64,000 bases of DNA from Amborella trichopoda (Eukaryota > Streptophyta > Magnoliopsida > Amborellales > Amborellaceae): positions 1,495,375 through 1,559,374 of the forward strand of contig NW_006496564.1 in the NCBI RefSeq assembly GCF_000471905.2. The letters are read 5' to 3'. The translations under genes were made by a program, and so were the position numbers. Of this stretch, positions 33,950 through 46,149 are shown in pieces. The notes beneath the pieces are model-generated. The model saw nothing but the letters and a program-made list of their open reading frames with translations. It did not search any database and was not told the DNA's origin. Numbering within the stretch: position 1 is the first letter of the stretch; the number at the start of each line of letters is the position of its first letter.

Positions 33950-36900
33950 GGTCTAGACCGGGCAGCTCATGATAATGTCAGGCGAAGACATCCCAATTTT
34001 CTTGAAGAAGGGAGATATAGCTTTCTGTCTCTTTCGGGGACATCTTTGCTGAGATGAAGGTTGACCTTGGGTCGGACTCATCCGCCAGATTGATCTCTTC
34101 AAGCTCATCAGCCGTAGCCTGCCCACCCTCTTCCCACTCTTCGAGAGCTTCTTGGATTTCCTTGTTGGGGGACTCACAAGGTCTTTGATCTCGAATGTGG
34201 CCACCCGTGATCCTGACATCTCGGCCTTTAGGAGGGGCCCAACGGGGGAGAGGACTGGTCTCTGGCTGATCCAGGTGATGGAAAGGTCAGCTTCAAGCGG
34301 TGGGTCCATGACCTCATGATTGGGCTCACTCGGTACTTGCCCTGAGCTAGGCGACGCCTCATGTACTTGAATCATGTGATAGGCCTCGTGAGAGCAAGAG
34401 CTCAAAGGTGGTTTGGTTTTAGCCTGTGTTACCAGGGCGTCAGCGACCGTAGAGAATCCTGTCGCTTGGGCCAGCATTTCTTTGAGGCGCTCTTGCTGCG
34501 ACATGGTGAGGATGGTGCCTCCTAACTCTTTGTTTAGAGTGTCACAATCTGAGCATCGCCGAGTGGTACTTGCAGAAGGAATAGAGGAGGGGGAAGGAGA
34601 AGAAGAGTTAGAACGTTCTGGGCAGATTTTTACATCGTCGCCAGAATTGGACGTTTGCAGGGATATTTAAGGTCATGGCTGGGCTTTGACCGTTGTGGGG
34701 TGCTTTTAACGTCGTCACCCATTTTGACCGACTCCTGAGATATTGATAACTCAGGGCCGTTTGCCTGATTGGACGATAATATGAGGCGAACTGCACCTAT
34801 GATGAAGTCCTGCAAGGTCAGCAGTGGAGGAAGGGGCCTGAGGAATTCTTCCTTGACTAGTGGCTGAGGAAGATGATTCCTTTGGTGGGCTAACTTAGGT
34901 GCTCGTCGTCTCCTTCGGGATCCCTGAGGGGTATTTGGACCTCCCTATCAAGCTGGTAAGTGGCCTAGCTTAGTAGACTGCCTCACGTTTCAGGGATTTG
35001 AGCCTACTTCGCCCATGATAGACTTCCCAGGGCTGAGAGGTCGAGGGCTCTGAAAGGTCCAGTGCATGCTCGTGAGGAGCTTGTAGCGAGGCTTCCTCTT
35101 AAACGGGATTGAGGGCTTGGATGTGTCCTGAGAGAACTACATAGATGATGTGGCCTTGCTGGATATTCTCCACGACTATTGCCTCGAACCCAGTGCACTC
35201 CTTGAGTTTATGACCCCACACTTGGTGATGAGGGCACCAGATTTTTTCCATTCCCCGGGCACGACACTTAGGCTGTCTGGCTGACTTGGGGGTGACAAGG
35301 CCATGCTGGAGCATTGCCTCAAAGAGGGCCTGTAGAGGGTCATGCGTAGCATTTGGTGGGCTAGCGTCAAGGGCTCTTCTTGCACCGGCAAAAGAGGGAC
35401 CTAAGGGAGTCTTATCTGATCACCCTAAACCTCCTGACACTGCTGGAGTTTATAGAATTTGGGGCACTTACTGATGTCATGGCCTCGTATCTGGTGATAC
35501 GTGCACCAGATGTTCTCGACCCATGGAGGCAGGAACTTGGGCTGCCTTGTCGGCTTTGGGGTGGTGATCCCTTCTTCGAGCATTATAGAGAAAAATGCAC
35601 GAAAGATAGCAGGTGCCCCGTCGTCCCCTTGAATCGTGACTATGTGAGATGCCTCAGCTGTCCTGAATGCCTTTTTCAACTCTTTGATCTTTAACTGGCC
35701 CTTGTTGATAAGTCCTCGATAGTGTCGTTGAGCTTGTAGCAGTCGTGAGTGGGGTGGGCTACTCTCCTATGATAGGCACAGTACTTCTCATTCGACTCCT
35801 GCCCCGGCGACTCTATAGTGGTGACCTCTGGCAACTGGTTCATGTTCTGTTCTAACAATAGTTAGAGCAGTGCAGGGGTCCACTTCGTGTCAAAGGGGTA
35901 AACCTTATTCTGATGCTGGGTCCAGTAGTCATTCTGCTTGCTGTTTTTAGGGGGCGGGACCACATTATAAGTTGCTGCTTGCCCCCGATTTGAGGTGTCT
36001 GTGCTTTAGAGAGGTCGAGAGTTTGGGGAGCCACACCTTTAGTGTCAGTCATGGTGACGGCTATGCTTATCACTGCCTTTTGATTGCCCCGACTGCTAGA
36101 GCAAGAGTTTGCGCTGGAGGATTGCTGACGAGGGCTGCCATGGTGCTTGAACAATCCCTCAATACGAACTGCCTTAGAGGTGAGCTCTGACATGTAGGGT
36201 GGATTAGATGCCTCGACATGTAGGGTGATCTCAGAAAGCATGTTTCGTATGAAGGTTTGGACTGCTTCCTTCTCGGTCATGGGAGTGGAGTGAAAGGTCA
36301 CCAACTCTCTCTATCGGGTGATGAACTTGTCAACCGGCTCACCAAGGTCTTGCATCAAGGTTAGGAGCTCGATGGTTTCCACGTTCCTTTGGAGTTTGTA
36401 GAAGCATTGGTAGAACAACTGCTCCATTTCTTGCTAAGTGTGTATCGAGTTGGGCGGCAGTTGAGCATACCACTGGAAGGCTGGTCCTTCGAAAGTCTCG
36501 ACGAACTGGCGAAGGAGGAGACGTCCCTCAGTTGTCCTCTCCTGGCAGGCTTCTTGGAAGTGGGCTGTATGCTGGTGAGGAGACATAGTACCATTGAACA
36601 GGGGGAGTTTCCCTTTTTGCTAGTTCGGGGGAAACGACAACTGGTCAACGTACGAAGGATACAACATTTGGTAGAGTGGCGTCTTTTGAATGTCTGGGAC
36701 CTTGTTTTTGAGGCTATGGGTCACCATAGCATCTACGTTGCCGCGAAAAGAGGAGCTGCTTTGGGAGACAGGAGGGGGAGTCCACTTAGGAGTTGTGTCC
36801 TCACCAATCAGGGAATCAGACGAAGGAGGGGCCTGGAGGCCTCTAGGCGCTCCATCTTTTCAAGGATGACTTGCATCATTTCCCCGAACTTGTTCATCCC

Positions 36901-37260
36901 TTCCTCCTGAGCATTGTTCGAGTCATTGATCACCATGACACTGACCGTTTCTTCTGGGAGGTCAGAGTCAAGTGATGCAGCGGACTGCCGAGGCTGGCGA
37001 GTCATGCGTGGCAAGTCAGTCTGGAGGGGCTCAGCTTGCCTCGACTGAACTAGAGCTTTGTATGCCGATCTTGTGAGGACTGGTTCTTGACGGTCTTGGG
37101 ATGGTGACTTCAGAGTGGTGATCACCGAATAGTATTCTTGGACTTGCTCCAGCTTCGAAGTTTGAATAGGGAAGAAGGGAATACAAGGCAAGAGGTTGTC
37201 AGGGGTGGTGACCTCGACTGCCTTGGAGGTTTCCTTGGTCAGGATCTGCATGCCTCTTTA
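33950..37260 (-). pseudogene. gag and protease region of element B (fossil)
   Basis: N-terminal part with a heptad-rich segment (FGEMMQVILEKMERLEASR, about 36845-36900), a gag core (MTEKEAVQTFIRNMLSEITL, 36230-36290), then three nucleocapsid-like motifs of the form WC/YCxxHxxxxHxxxxC at about 35690-35800, 35470-35530 and 35190-35250. Protease could not be pinned down. Broken. Confidence 0.6.
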
Positions 37261-38481
37261 CTGCTTGATCCTGAGGTGGTTGTGGACCTCATTCTAGAAC
37301 TGAGTCTGGGACCTGGACTGCCTCATTTTTGACGAACAGGCGAGGCCCATGTCTATGAGCTGGAGGAGGGAGTGGGGCCCAAGGATGGAGGGAAGCTTTG
37401 AGTCTTGTCTTGGAGGCTAGAGGCCTTTTTCTGACATCAAGTTGTTTCCCTGAATTCCTTTGTTCCCCCGAAGGCCTTTTTCTGACATCAAGCCCGGGGC
37501 TAGCTCAAGATGGTACTCTTAGGGAAGACCTTTGAGTACCAGGGCTCAAGGTGCTTTCCTGGCGTCAGGGAAGCGACAAAGGAGCAGCTGGTTCATGACT
37601 CCACCTGAGTATGGATCTGAGAGGGACCTGTAAAGATGGTGTGTGTGTACCTTTAGGGTTTAACGTCCAGGTGACTTGGGGGTCAGCCGGGGCTCGATCA
37701 ATGGGTTCGACCTGAGGAGGCCGAGACCCACGAGCTTGTGTTTGTGAGGGACCAGGTGGGAGCTTGTCTCTCACAAGGTGAAGCTATGTGTGTGCTGGCA
37801 GGGAAGACGGAATGGTCGACTCCCTTGTGCTCGAGGTGGCATAGAGCTAGCGTTGCCCTGAGCTGTGAAAAGCAAATGCATGGCGCATGTAGGGTTCGAC
37901 TGAGAAGGTCTGGTCCTGAATGTGAGCTCAAGGCAACATGAGGGTTGCCCCGAGGGGTGGCTCGAGTGGATAGGCCACGATCCTTTGAGTGTGTGCTATG
38001 GGTGAAGACCTCAGACTTTCCACCTCTATGTACCGACCCTCCAAGTGTGGAAGCTTAGAGTAGTGAAGGAGCACAGGGGATTACCTTTCACAAGGATGGA
38101 CGGGGAAGCCTTTTAGCGTACTGCAGCAGTATGATTGGCAGGAGATCAGAAGCAAGTTGTGTGGCAGCAGGAGTGCTACCCATGCAAGGGGCCTTGGTAG
38201 AGAGTCGACCAAGGTGAGAAAGTGGGGAGGCAGGGACCTTTAATTCCCCTCTCACACTGATCCAGGTGAGAACCTGGGAGCCGGATCGTGAGTCCTAACT
38301 CAGAAGGAGAGTAGGGAAGGAGGCTTGAGCGACTCGCTTCCCTAAGACAGCCACGAGTGTAGGGATAAGCAAGTCCCTGACTCGGATGAACGGGTTGAAC
38401 AACCCAGGTGCCATAGAAATAGGTGCAGAAAGTAAAAAGGAAATTTGTCAAATAATAGCGAACTGACGAAGGGGTAGTAAG
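37261..38481 (-). other. Leader of element B
   Basis: GC-richer DNA between the primer site and gag; no domain. AAGGCCTTTTTCTGACATCAAG occurs twice (about 37420 and 37470), a short tandem duplication. Confidence 0.5.
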
Positions 38482-38499
38482 TCCCCAGTGGAGTTGCCA
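38482..38499 (-). other. Primer binding site of element B
   Basis: Minus strand TGGCAACTCCACTGGGGA, close to the TGGCGACTCYGCTGGGGA type widespread in plant gypsy elements, three bases from the LTR end ...CCTAACCA. Confidence 0.7.
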
Positions 38500-38503
38500 A
38501 GCT

Positions 38504-40964
38504 GGTTAGGTTCCTCGATCTCGTCTTCCAAATCTAGGTGATCTGATGGCACGTGTCTCCGGCTTCTGGTGAACCCGAGATTTGAGATCGCTCTCTTGGA
38601 ACCTTGCATGAGGGCAAAGGCAGGTATACCAACCAATGAGAGAGGAATTTTAGGTGGGTTCGGGACTTACTCGGGCTGGCTCTCGTGAGCGCCCTCTTAG
38701 ATCATGAAGAAAGCCCCCCAGCTGCTTGAGCTGGTTCGGAATCGCCTCCCTTGACCTATAATCCTCTTGTTTTCTGCACAACACTTCTATAGTTAATTTG
38801 TAAGATAGTGGGTTGAAGGGACCCACCCTTGTCTTAGGGCATTGCACATTCTCAGAAGAAGGCAATGAAGTGCAAGGTTCGGTGAAAAATAGAAAATATA
38901 AGAGAGCTTGACGTAGGAGTGAGACTAATAGGTGATAGGCTAGGTCTACACTCAATCAAGTAAGAGGAGAAAGAGGTGATGCCATCGCCATGCGTGCCCT
39001 GTGAGACCAAGGGAGAGGCATGCACGACACTGCCACTGTCATGCATGACCCTTGCGAGGAACTCAGGCGAAGAAGATGGAGAAGAGAGAGAGAAGAAGAA
39101 AAGTAAAAGAAGAGAGAGAAAGTTTACCTCAAACTTAAGGGTACCGATCAAAATTTTCTCTCACCTCACTCCCTCTCTCAAGCATGACACAACAATGGTA
39201 AGAAAGAGNNNNNNNNNNNNNNNNNNNNNNNNNNNNNNNNNNNNNNNNNNNNNNNNNNNNNNNNNNNNNNNNNNNNNNNNNNNNNNNNNNNNNNNNNNNN
39301 NNNNNNNNNNNNNNNNNNNNNNNNNNNNNNNNNNNNNNNNNNNNNNNNNNNNNNNNNNNNNNNNNNNNNNNNNNNNNNNNNNNNNNNNNNNNNNNNNNNN
39401 NNNNNNNNNNNNNNNNNNNNNNNNNNNNNNNNNNNNNNNNNNNNNNNNNNNNNNNNNNNNNNNNNNNNNNNNNNNNNNNNNNNNNNNNNNNNNNNNNNNN
39501 NNNNNNNNNNNNNNNNNNNNNNNNNNNNNNNNNNNNNNNNNNNNNNNNNNNNNNNNNNNNNNNNNNNNNNNNNNNNNNNNNNNNNNNNNNNNNNNNNNNN
39601 NNNNNNNNNNNNNNNNNNNNNNNNNNNNNNNNNNNNNNNNNNNNNNNNNNNNNNNNNNNNNNNNNNNNNNNNNNNNNNNNNNNNNNNNNNNNNNNNNNNN
39701 NNNNNNNNNNNNNNNNNNNCATACAATGATGGTATGTATATATAAAAGAGTGCCCCAAACATGAGTGAATGATCAAAAGTAACCCTAATTGCTGGATATT
39801 AAGATTAACCTGAATTAAAAGAAATTAGAAAATAAGGTGAAAAATAATAGATTTGCCCCTTCCTAAAAAGTTGTGAATTTCCATAACAATCCCTGTGTTT
39901 CCCTAGGACTTGCCTGAACTTGCATGGCTGATCCGTTCTTATGGTTAGTTTATCGTGAGATGATTGTTCTCTTATAAGGCTCGGCATGGCGATCGATTTG
40001 ATACCAACTTCGAGACATGGAACGTCTTTTTGGTGCACGATCATGTGACTTGAAATTTGAGTAGATCTTGAAACTTTAGATCGATAGTGCGTTCGTTCCT
40101 TAATGTTTTTTTGTGTTTTATTTGCCAAATCACACTAAGCATGCCACTATGATCATGGGGCACCAAACGCAGCTCGATTCCATGGCCGAACAAAGATTTT
40201 GCAAGTTTGGAATTTTAGCTGGAATCAAGGATTCCGACAACTGAATATGGGTCAGAGATGGTCCGAGACCTTAAGCTCGCAATGGAATTGGTCTCACATC
40301 GATCGGGCTCGCAAGCTACGTGATCTGGCCCCTCGAGCAAGGTACGATGCTGCTGAATTTTCTATACTTCTTCATGGATCAGCAACTTCTCTCTAGCTTT
40401 TCTTCGCTCTCGGGTATCGTCACAAGGCGCGCCACATATTGAATCACTCGTCTTGAGTAGACAAACATGTTCCCCAAATTTGAGCAGGATCTGATTTAGG
40501 ATGAGGGAAATATGAGAGTCAAAAGTCACTAGTCGTGACTATCCCCTCAATGGTGTAGTGTTACAGGGTGGCCGCACATGAATAGCATGCGGCTTCTCCT
40601 GTTTTACTCTTTCACCTATAACGTCTTCCTAGATTGTTCGTTTGAGCTAAAACTTGACCGCTGGGTGTTTTTAACTGTGCCGGATCAAATGATGGTGGTC
40701 CCACAGCAATTTGAGATGTTGAAAATGTAGCTCTAGTTATAGGGGTCCATTTCAGGGTGCAAGAGGTCGATTCTGCCGGAACTGTTTTCAGTCTTCACTA
40801 CCTTAAACATGTCGAAATGCGATGAAACTTGGTAGAGACTCTTGAAAGACCTCATGAAGGTCTTGGCCAGTTCTGGGGCTGTTCTGGGACTGTTAAAACT
40901 TCAACTACTTGCTAGGCCTTTTATTGAGTGGGGGCCCCATGTTGATGAAAAATACCTTCCAACA
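38504..40964 (-). repeat. 5' LTR of element B
   Basis: About 2.46 kb including the gap. It starts TGTTGGAAGG at 40964 and ends CCTAACCA at 38504 on the minus strand. 39033-40964 repeats 23940-25986; 38504-38960 matches the reverse complement of 49440-49875, the end of the element C LTR. Confidence 0.75.
39209..39719. other. Assembly gap (511 N)
   Basis: Run of N inside the element B 5' LTR. In the other LTR the sequence between the same flanking words (AAGAAAGAG and CATACAATGATGG) is only about 68 bp, so the true gap is probably far shorter than 511. Confidence 0.95.
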
Positions 40965-41569
40965 CCCATCTTGGAGGAACTGATGGCCAGCTTGTTGTGT
41001 GGACCACTTCCTATGAATTGATTTCAGTCCTGGACCGGGCGCGTCTCCAACTCGAGAGCCTTGTGACCCTCCTTCCATCCAAATATCGCAAAGAGATTGT
41101 GAATACTCTATGTCTCATTCTCCATAATGGAAAACCTGGGCATGGACTTGTCTCCAGGAATCAGACGTGGCAACTCAATCTTGCGCTAGTCATGAGGGAA
41201 GCCTAGAGTGAATATCTCGCCTAGGGGAGGAGTCTTCACCATCTTCCGCTGCCTTGTATCTTGACTCTAGCGGCTACTCCACCCCTTCCAAGGGTGGTCC
41301 ACGTCCCAATACCCTTAACTGATGATTTCCACTAGCGTTCATGGGCTTCTGTCTCCTACACTCTTTTGTCAAAATGGGGCAACACACACTTGTTGATCTT
41401 GCTGGTCACCAAGCATGTGGCCCAAGCAGTTCGAATATCCCTCGGGAGCTAAGTCTCCCGGTGCATTCTCAACTGGTCCTTCTTCCAGCGAGAAACCTTG
41501 CTATGTCACTTCTTGAAGAACACTAAGAACGGGCATCCTTTATCTAGCCCATGTTGTCAGGCGAATCAA
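40965..41569. other. Element C, unassigned left part
   Basis: GC-balanced DNA with a 69-codon plus-strand frame (40997-41206) that I do not recognise. It may be the continuation of the antisense ORF region. Confidence 0.35.
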
Positions 41570-42650
41570 TGAGGGAACTATCCCTCAAGCTTCGCGCTGT
41601 GGATGGTGTGATAGGCAAGGACTCCGCCCCTGACGCTCAGCATAAACATCAGCTCTTTTTGGCTGGTGAGATCACTATCTAGGTGGTGGCCCAGCGTGTC
41701 AACGAATGCACGCTCTGTAAGGCCTCCGACGGGGAATGCAACCCGGGTCATGTGAATATGGTTGTTATAGAATAAGTTGCGCTCATGACTAGGTGTGTGG
41801 AAAATTGCCTTTTGCCCTGCAATCTTCCAACACCCTATTTTTGAGGTAAGTGTCAGGGAAGTAAGCTCCGAGCTAGCCATAAACATAATGGATTGGGAAA
41901 GGGGTTTTGAAATTCCCTCTGAAGGCTTCACCATCTACTATGTCGTTCCCTCCTTCCTCTCCTTGATACAGTCTTCCCCTAGAAATGGCTCCCAGGCCAT
42001 AATAGATGCTGCACATGACTGGCTGTGCGAGTGCATACTATTTTCCCCTTGACATAGAATGTACCTAGACGAATGATGTATGCTCCCCCTAACAGAGAAA
42101 ACTTGCATAAGAAAAGTATCAGGTAAGCTACTAGGAAGATATACCCATTATCCTTCCGTAGTTCAAAGACTGTATGGGCTCCTTTTGGGGTGCCTTCTTC
42201 CTTGGTGCTGAACCAACTTCATCTGTGCAGTCACCGTAGAAAAATGTTATCCATTCGACAAAGGAGACCTGTCCACTTTTGGGCTCATCGTAGAGTCACT
42301 GGTAGATCCCAAATAGCTCTTGAAGCCCATCCAGTGGGGCTTCTTTCCCGACTCTTTCCCCTCCAATGATGGCTGAGTTCGGGGGTACAAACTAGTCATA
42401 CATAGGACCGAGGAGCGAAAGCCCACCAATGTAGTGCAAGTCCATCGGAGATATTCCTGCCTCACCATGACCAAGAAGCCACGTATTGCTAACATGACTC
42501 CATGTTTCCTGCAATACTTTGACCGTGTTTGAGCAACTGTCATAGTAGCCCACGGAGCATTGGAAGGAGGCCAGTAGAGAAGCTCGTCTCAAAATAGCTC
42601 TGAAATGGTTCAGTACTCTCATTGTCCATGATGAGTAACCCTTCAAATAC
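41570..42650 (-). pseudogene. Antisense ORF of element C, plant mobile domain-like (fossil)
   Basis: On the strand opposite to the element, pieces such as RAILRRASLLASFQCSVGYY, a LQETWSHVSNTWLLGHGEA stretch and GISPMDLHYIGGLSLLGPMY follow the pattern of the plant mobile domain (aminotransferase-like, PF10536 type): an xxLW...TNT...GE..ITxxDxxxLxGLxxxG core. Plant mobile domains are known both as host proteins (MAIN/MAIL) and as extra ORFs in gypsy elements, and Tat-lineage elements are known to carry antisense ORFs between pol and the 3' LTR. It is broken in several places. A captured host gene fragment is the alternative reading. Confidence 0.45.
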
Positions 42651-43019
42651 TAGTGTTCCCCTTGTACTCGCAGGCCAGCAGAGGACCATTTCATGCATGT
42701 GGTTTTTACCATCCTCCTACCTAAAATCTACAAGTCCCCGCCCGAGGCTATGTTTCAGTGTAGGCAATGCAGGAGGCCTACCCCTTTCTCTACCCTCACA
42801 TTGTTGTAGTTGTCTTCTCTCACCGCAAACCGAAAGGGGTCTCTCACAAAGGTGACGCCCAAAGGTCATCGCGGTTCACACAAAGCTTCAGTGAGCCAAA
42901 TTGGCTCACCCCTCACCAAGCTTTCGCCGGTGAATTCATCGGTGCCAAGCTCCCCTAATCATGGGAGGTTCTTTACATCTAGGATGGCGCCTGAGCCATG
43001 AAGTTAAGACAAAGGCTTC

Positions 43020-43180
43020 ACTGTCGCGTGCAAGGCACAAAGAAAGGCTATCGGCGTCTCATGATCAAAGGAAGGCTATCGCCGTATCACGACTAAAGGA
43101 AGGCTAACGTTGTCTCACGGTCAAAAGTGGGCTAGTGTTGTCTATTGAAAAAAAACGCAGCGCCAAGGGGCTATCGCCTT
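43020..43180. repeat. GGCTATCGYCGTCTCA repeats
   Basis: AAAGGAAGGCTATCGCCGTATCACG-like units of about 33 bp repeat four to five times. Confidence 0.6.
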
Positions 43181-44080
43181 CAACGTCTAACACCTATGCT
43201 CCGCTTGTTTGCACGAGTCACATGTGCGGCACACACATCCCTCAAAATCTAAGCACGATGCCTGACACTCGCGGCATGGCCTGTCTGCATGCAGAGGGTG
43301 ACTGTTCGCCATCTCACGCCCTTTGCCTCCCCGACCATTACAGCCTCGCGGCGTCTCCGGTTCTCACCTCTGTGTTTCCTCTCCTCGTTGAGAACTCACT
43401 CCTACTCGTCGGGAAGCCATTCCGTGTCTATTCCCTCCCTTCCACCAGTGACTGAAGCTAACCAAAAGACACTGAAATTCCTGAAAAAGCTACCCAGTGA
43501 ACCTACGGGTTTCCCTTCTCCCTTTCTCGCACTTCTTTATCTGTTGAAAAATCGTAGAGCTTCTAGCAAAGCCCCTACTGCTCCTCCTTCTCTCTCGATA
43601 ACTAGAAGACCGTCAAAGTCCCCTGACCCTTTTACAACTTGCCAGCAATCACAGAACTACTCGAAAATCACTGAAATTTCAGCAGAGTATCACTACGACT
43701 CTCACAATTTCACCAGAGTCTCGGTGAGGCCCTAAGAAGTTCCTTGTTCTTTGCTCAGAGGGTCTCAGCACTCTCAAAAGAAATTCACAAGCGCTTTGTA
43801 AAGACTTGCGACCTATTGAAGTATGCTGAAAATCTCCCAAAGGCCTGCATGCTGCGAGTTTTGGACAGGGAACTCCTGCTAAAGTCTCTTAACGAAAGCC
43901 CTGTCTCTTCCTCTAAAAAGCTCTCTTCATTATTTTACCTTTCAGTAAAACATTAAAATTGGGTTTTACCCCCTCTTATACTCAACAGTGCCACGAAGTG
44001 CCCCTCACATGTTCGAAATGACACTCCAGTCCTCATCTTCAGACGGCGATAGGTGCAGACCAGGGTGGGTCAAGCCCGAG
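43181..44080 (+). other. Element C 3' region block shared with element B
   Basis: 43430-44080 aligns, reversed, with 29250-29910. Frames here (for example 43289-43735) arise by chance from C- and T-rich DNA; no domain seen. Confidence 0.5.
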
Positions 44081-44099
44081 GCCCAAAATGCGAGTCATT

Positions 44100-44340
44100 G
44101 CTGCTTGTGCCTCATGAACCCACTGCTATCGCCATGCCTTATCGCCACGTGCTTCACAGAGGCTATCGCCACACGCTTCACCGAGGCTATCGCCACGCGC
44201 TTTATAGGAGGATATCGCCGCACGAGGACATCACCATGCGCTTCAACAAGAGTTGTCACCGTGCGCTTCACCTAGGTCTAACACTATGAGCGCATCATCT
44301 AGGTTTAACATCGTGTGCGTCATCAAAAACTTAGCGCCGT
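44100..44340. repeat. Tandem TATCGCCACRCGCTTCACCGAGGC units (about 26 bp)
   Basis: At least five units between 44140 and 44300, related to the TATCGCC repeats at 43030-43170 and 48530-49150. Confidence 0.7.
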
Positions 44341-44499
44341 GTGCATGCTTCAGCACTGCGGATTTTAGATTTTTCCCACTTTCCCCATAATGTGACCCCG
44401 TCATCCCCACAAGCAAGCCGCCACTTTGTATCCCAAGGGAGTCAAGTCTCCAGTTACGGCCCTGTGCCCCATGGAGTCACATTCACTACCCACCTTAAG

Positions 44500-45680
44500 C
44501 GGTGTAAGTGCACAACCCTAAACTGCATGGTCCAAATTATATGACCTTAAACTGCAGCAGAGGTCTAGTTGCAAGACCTTAAAATGCATGATCTTAGCTG
44601 TAGGACTTTAAACTGCATAGTCATGGTCCAAACTATATGACCTTAAACTGTAGCGGAGATCTAGTTGCACGACCTTAAACTGCACAGTCCTCATTGCTTG
44701 ACTCTAAACTTCATAACCATTTTCCAGTTGTATGACCTTAAACTGTAGTGCACATCCTTGTCGCATGATGTTAAAAGGCTTAGCACCATGGTCCAAACTA
44801 TATGACCTTAAACTGTAGCGGAGGTCTAATTGCACGAACTTAAATTGCATAGTCCTATCTGCATGACTTTAAACTGCATAGCTATGGCCCAAGTTATAAA
44901 GACCTTAAAACTGTTAGGCACATAGTCCATTCACAGGACTTTAAGCTTGAAATGGACTTCACTATCCGCAGTGGAGTTACACCTCTGCTCCTTACTGCAG
45001 TTCCCAATAGAGCTGCATGCAGACCACTGTCCCTCATCCCCAGTAAGAGTCACATCCCTATTGAGGCCCATTATCCCTAGGGAGTTAAGGTCATTCGTAT
45101 CTTTTCAATCCCCAGTGGGGTTGAATTTATGCTCCGTCCTTCATTCTCAGTGGAGTCACACACATACAATTGCCCATTATTCCCGTGGGGTCATGCTTAA
45201 CCCTTTAATCCCCTGTGGGTTAGTCGCATACCAAGCTATCCCCAGGAGTTGGGTTACTTTCCCATGAGCCATGGAGTTCCATCTTTCACCTTAGGGAGTC
45301 ATACTTATCCTCTAATCATCCGTAAGGTCTGCTTCTCCATCTAAACCTCCTGTTTGTTTTAACCATCATTATCCCCAAGCGAGTTGAATTGCTATCCATG
45401 AACCTATTCCCCATGGAGCTTCACTTACATGGAAACCCACCTAAAGTGGTCTAGTTGTATGACCTTAAACTGTATGGTTCTAGCTGCAGGACTTTAAACT
45501 GCATAGCCATAGTCCAAATTATATGACCTTAAAGTGTAGCGGAGGTCTAGTTGCACGACCTTAAACTGCATGGTCCTAGTTGCATGACTTTAAACTGCAT
45601 AACTACGATCCAATATATATGACCTTAAATCATAGGGCACGTCATGGCCCCATAACTTTAAACTGCTTTGCCCAAGTCCT
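44500..45680. repeat. Interspersed GACCTTAAACTGYA repeat tract
   Basis: More than 20 copies of GACCTTAAACTGCATRG / ATGACCTTAAACTGTAGCGG-type words, interrupted by a stretch of CCCCAGTGGAGT words (44960-45420). Reverse complement of the tract at 27600-28780. Confidence 0.75.
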
Positions 45681-46149
45681 GGAGGCATGACCTTAAAGAC
45701 GTCCCCACATACGCGCACACCCCCTTTACATGCATTTTCACGCACGCTTTCCCTAACTGACCCATTCATGTGTGTGCACCACCTTCACTGCTTCCCCAGT
45801 GAACCCATGCACTTCACTACCATCATCCATCATTCCTCTGTGAGTCTCACCCACGCTCACAAAATGGCAAACCATTTCGCCATCCATACTCATCATAAGC
45901 TAGTGGGTCACTAGTTTTCATCCACTATTCATACATCATCCATCTTTCATAGGTAGCCTTGTGCCATCTCCCCAAAGTGAGTCAAAACCACCACCATACT
46001 CACACCATGCCCTCCACAGACTGTCATTCATCACCAGTATGGTCCATCTGTATGACCCTAAACTATAGTGCATGTCCTGGGTGCATGACGTTAAAAGGCT
46101 TCACACAGGTCCCGAAGGCATGACCTTAAACAGGCCTTCACAAAATAAA

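Larger units (their letters stand above)
23940..40964 (-). mobile_element. Element B: Tat-like Ty3/gypsy LTR retrotransposon (broken)
   Basis: Reading on the minus strand: 5' LTR (40964-38504), primer binding site (38499-38482), leader, gag, protease/RT, RNase H, integrase (ending 30730), a 4.7-kb repeat-rich 3' region and 3' LTR (25986-23940). It differs from element A in primer site, LTR and coding sequence. By eye the two LTRs differ at roughly one base in ten, which points to an old insertion. There are many breaks in the coding part, and the outer end of the 3' LTR (about 530 bp) is missing where it meets element A. Confidence 0.75.

Noticed and set aside
38976-39776. Long frames across the second N run
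   Set aside because: Same reason; non-coding LTR.
22567-40964. Elements A and C as the two halves of one element split by B
   Set aside because: A already has its own polypurine tract and 3' LTR, and its LTR differs from that of C.
43289-43735. 148-codon plus-strand frame as a host gene
   Set aside because: P/S/L-rich translation of C/T-rich element DNA; the same block in element B (29250-29910) has no matching frame.
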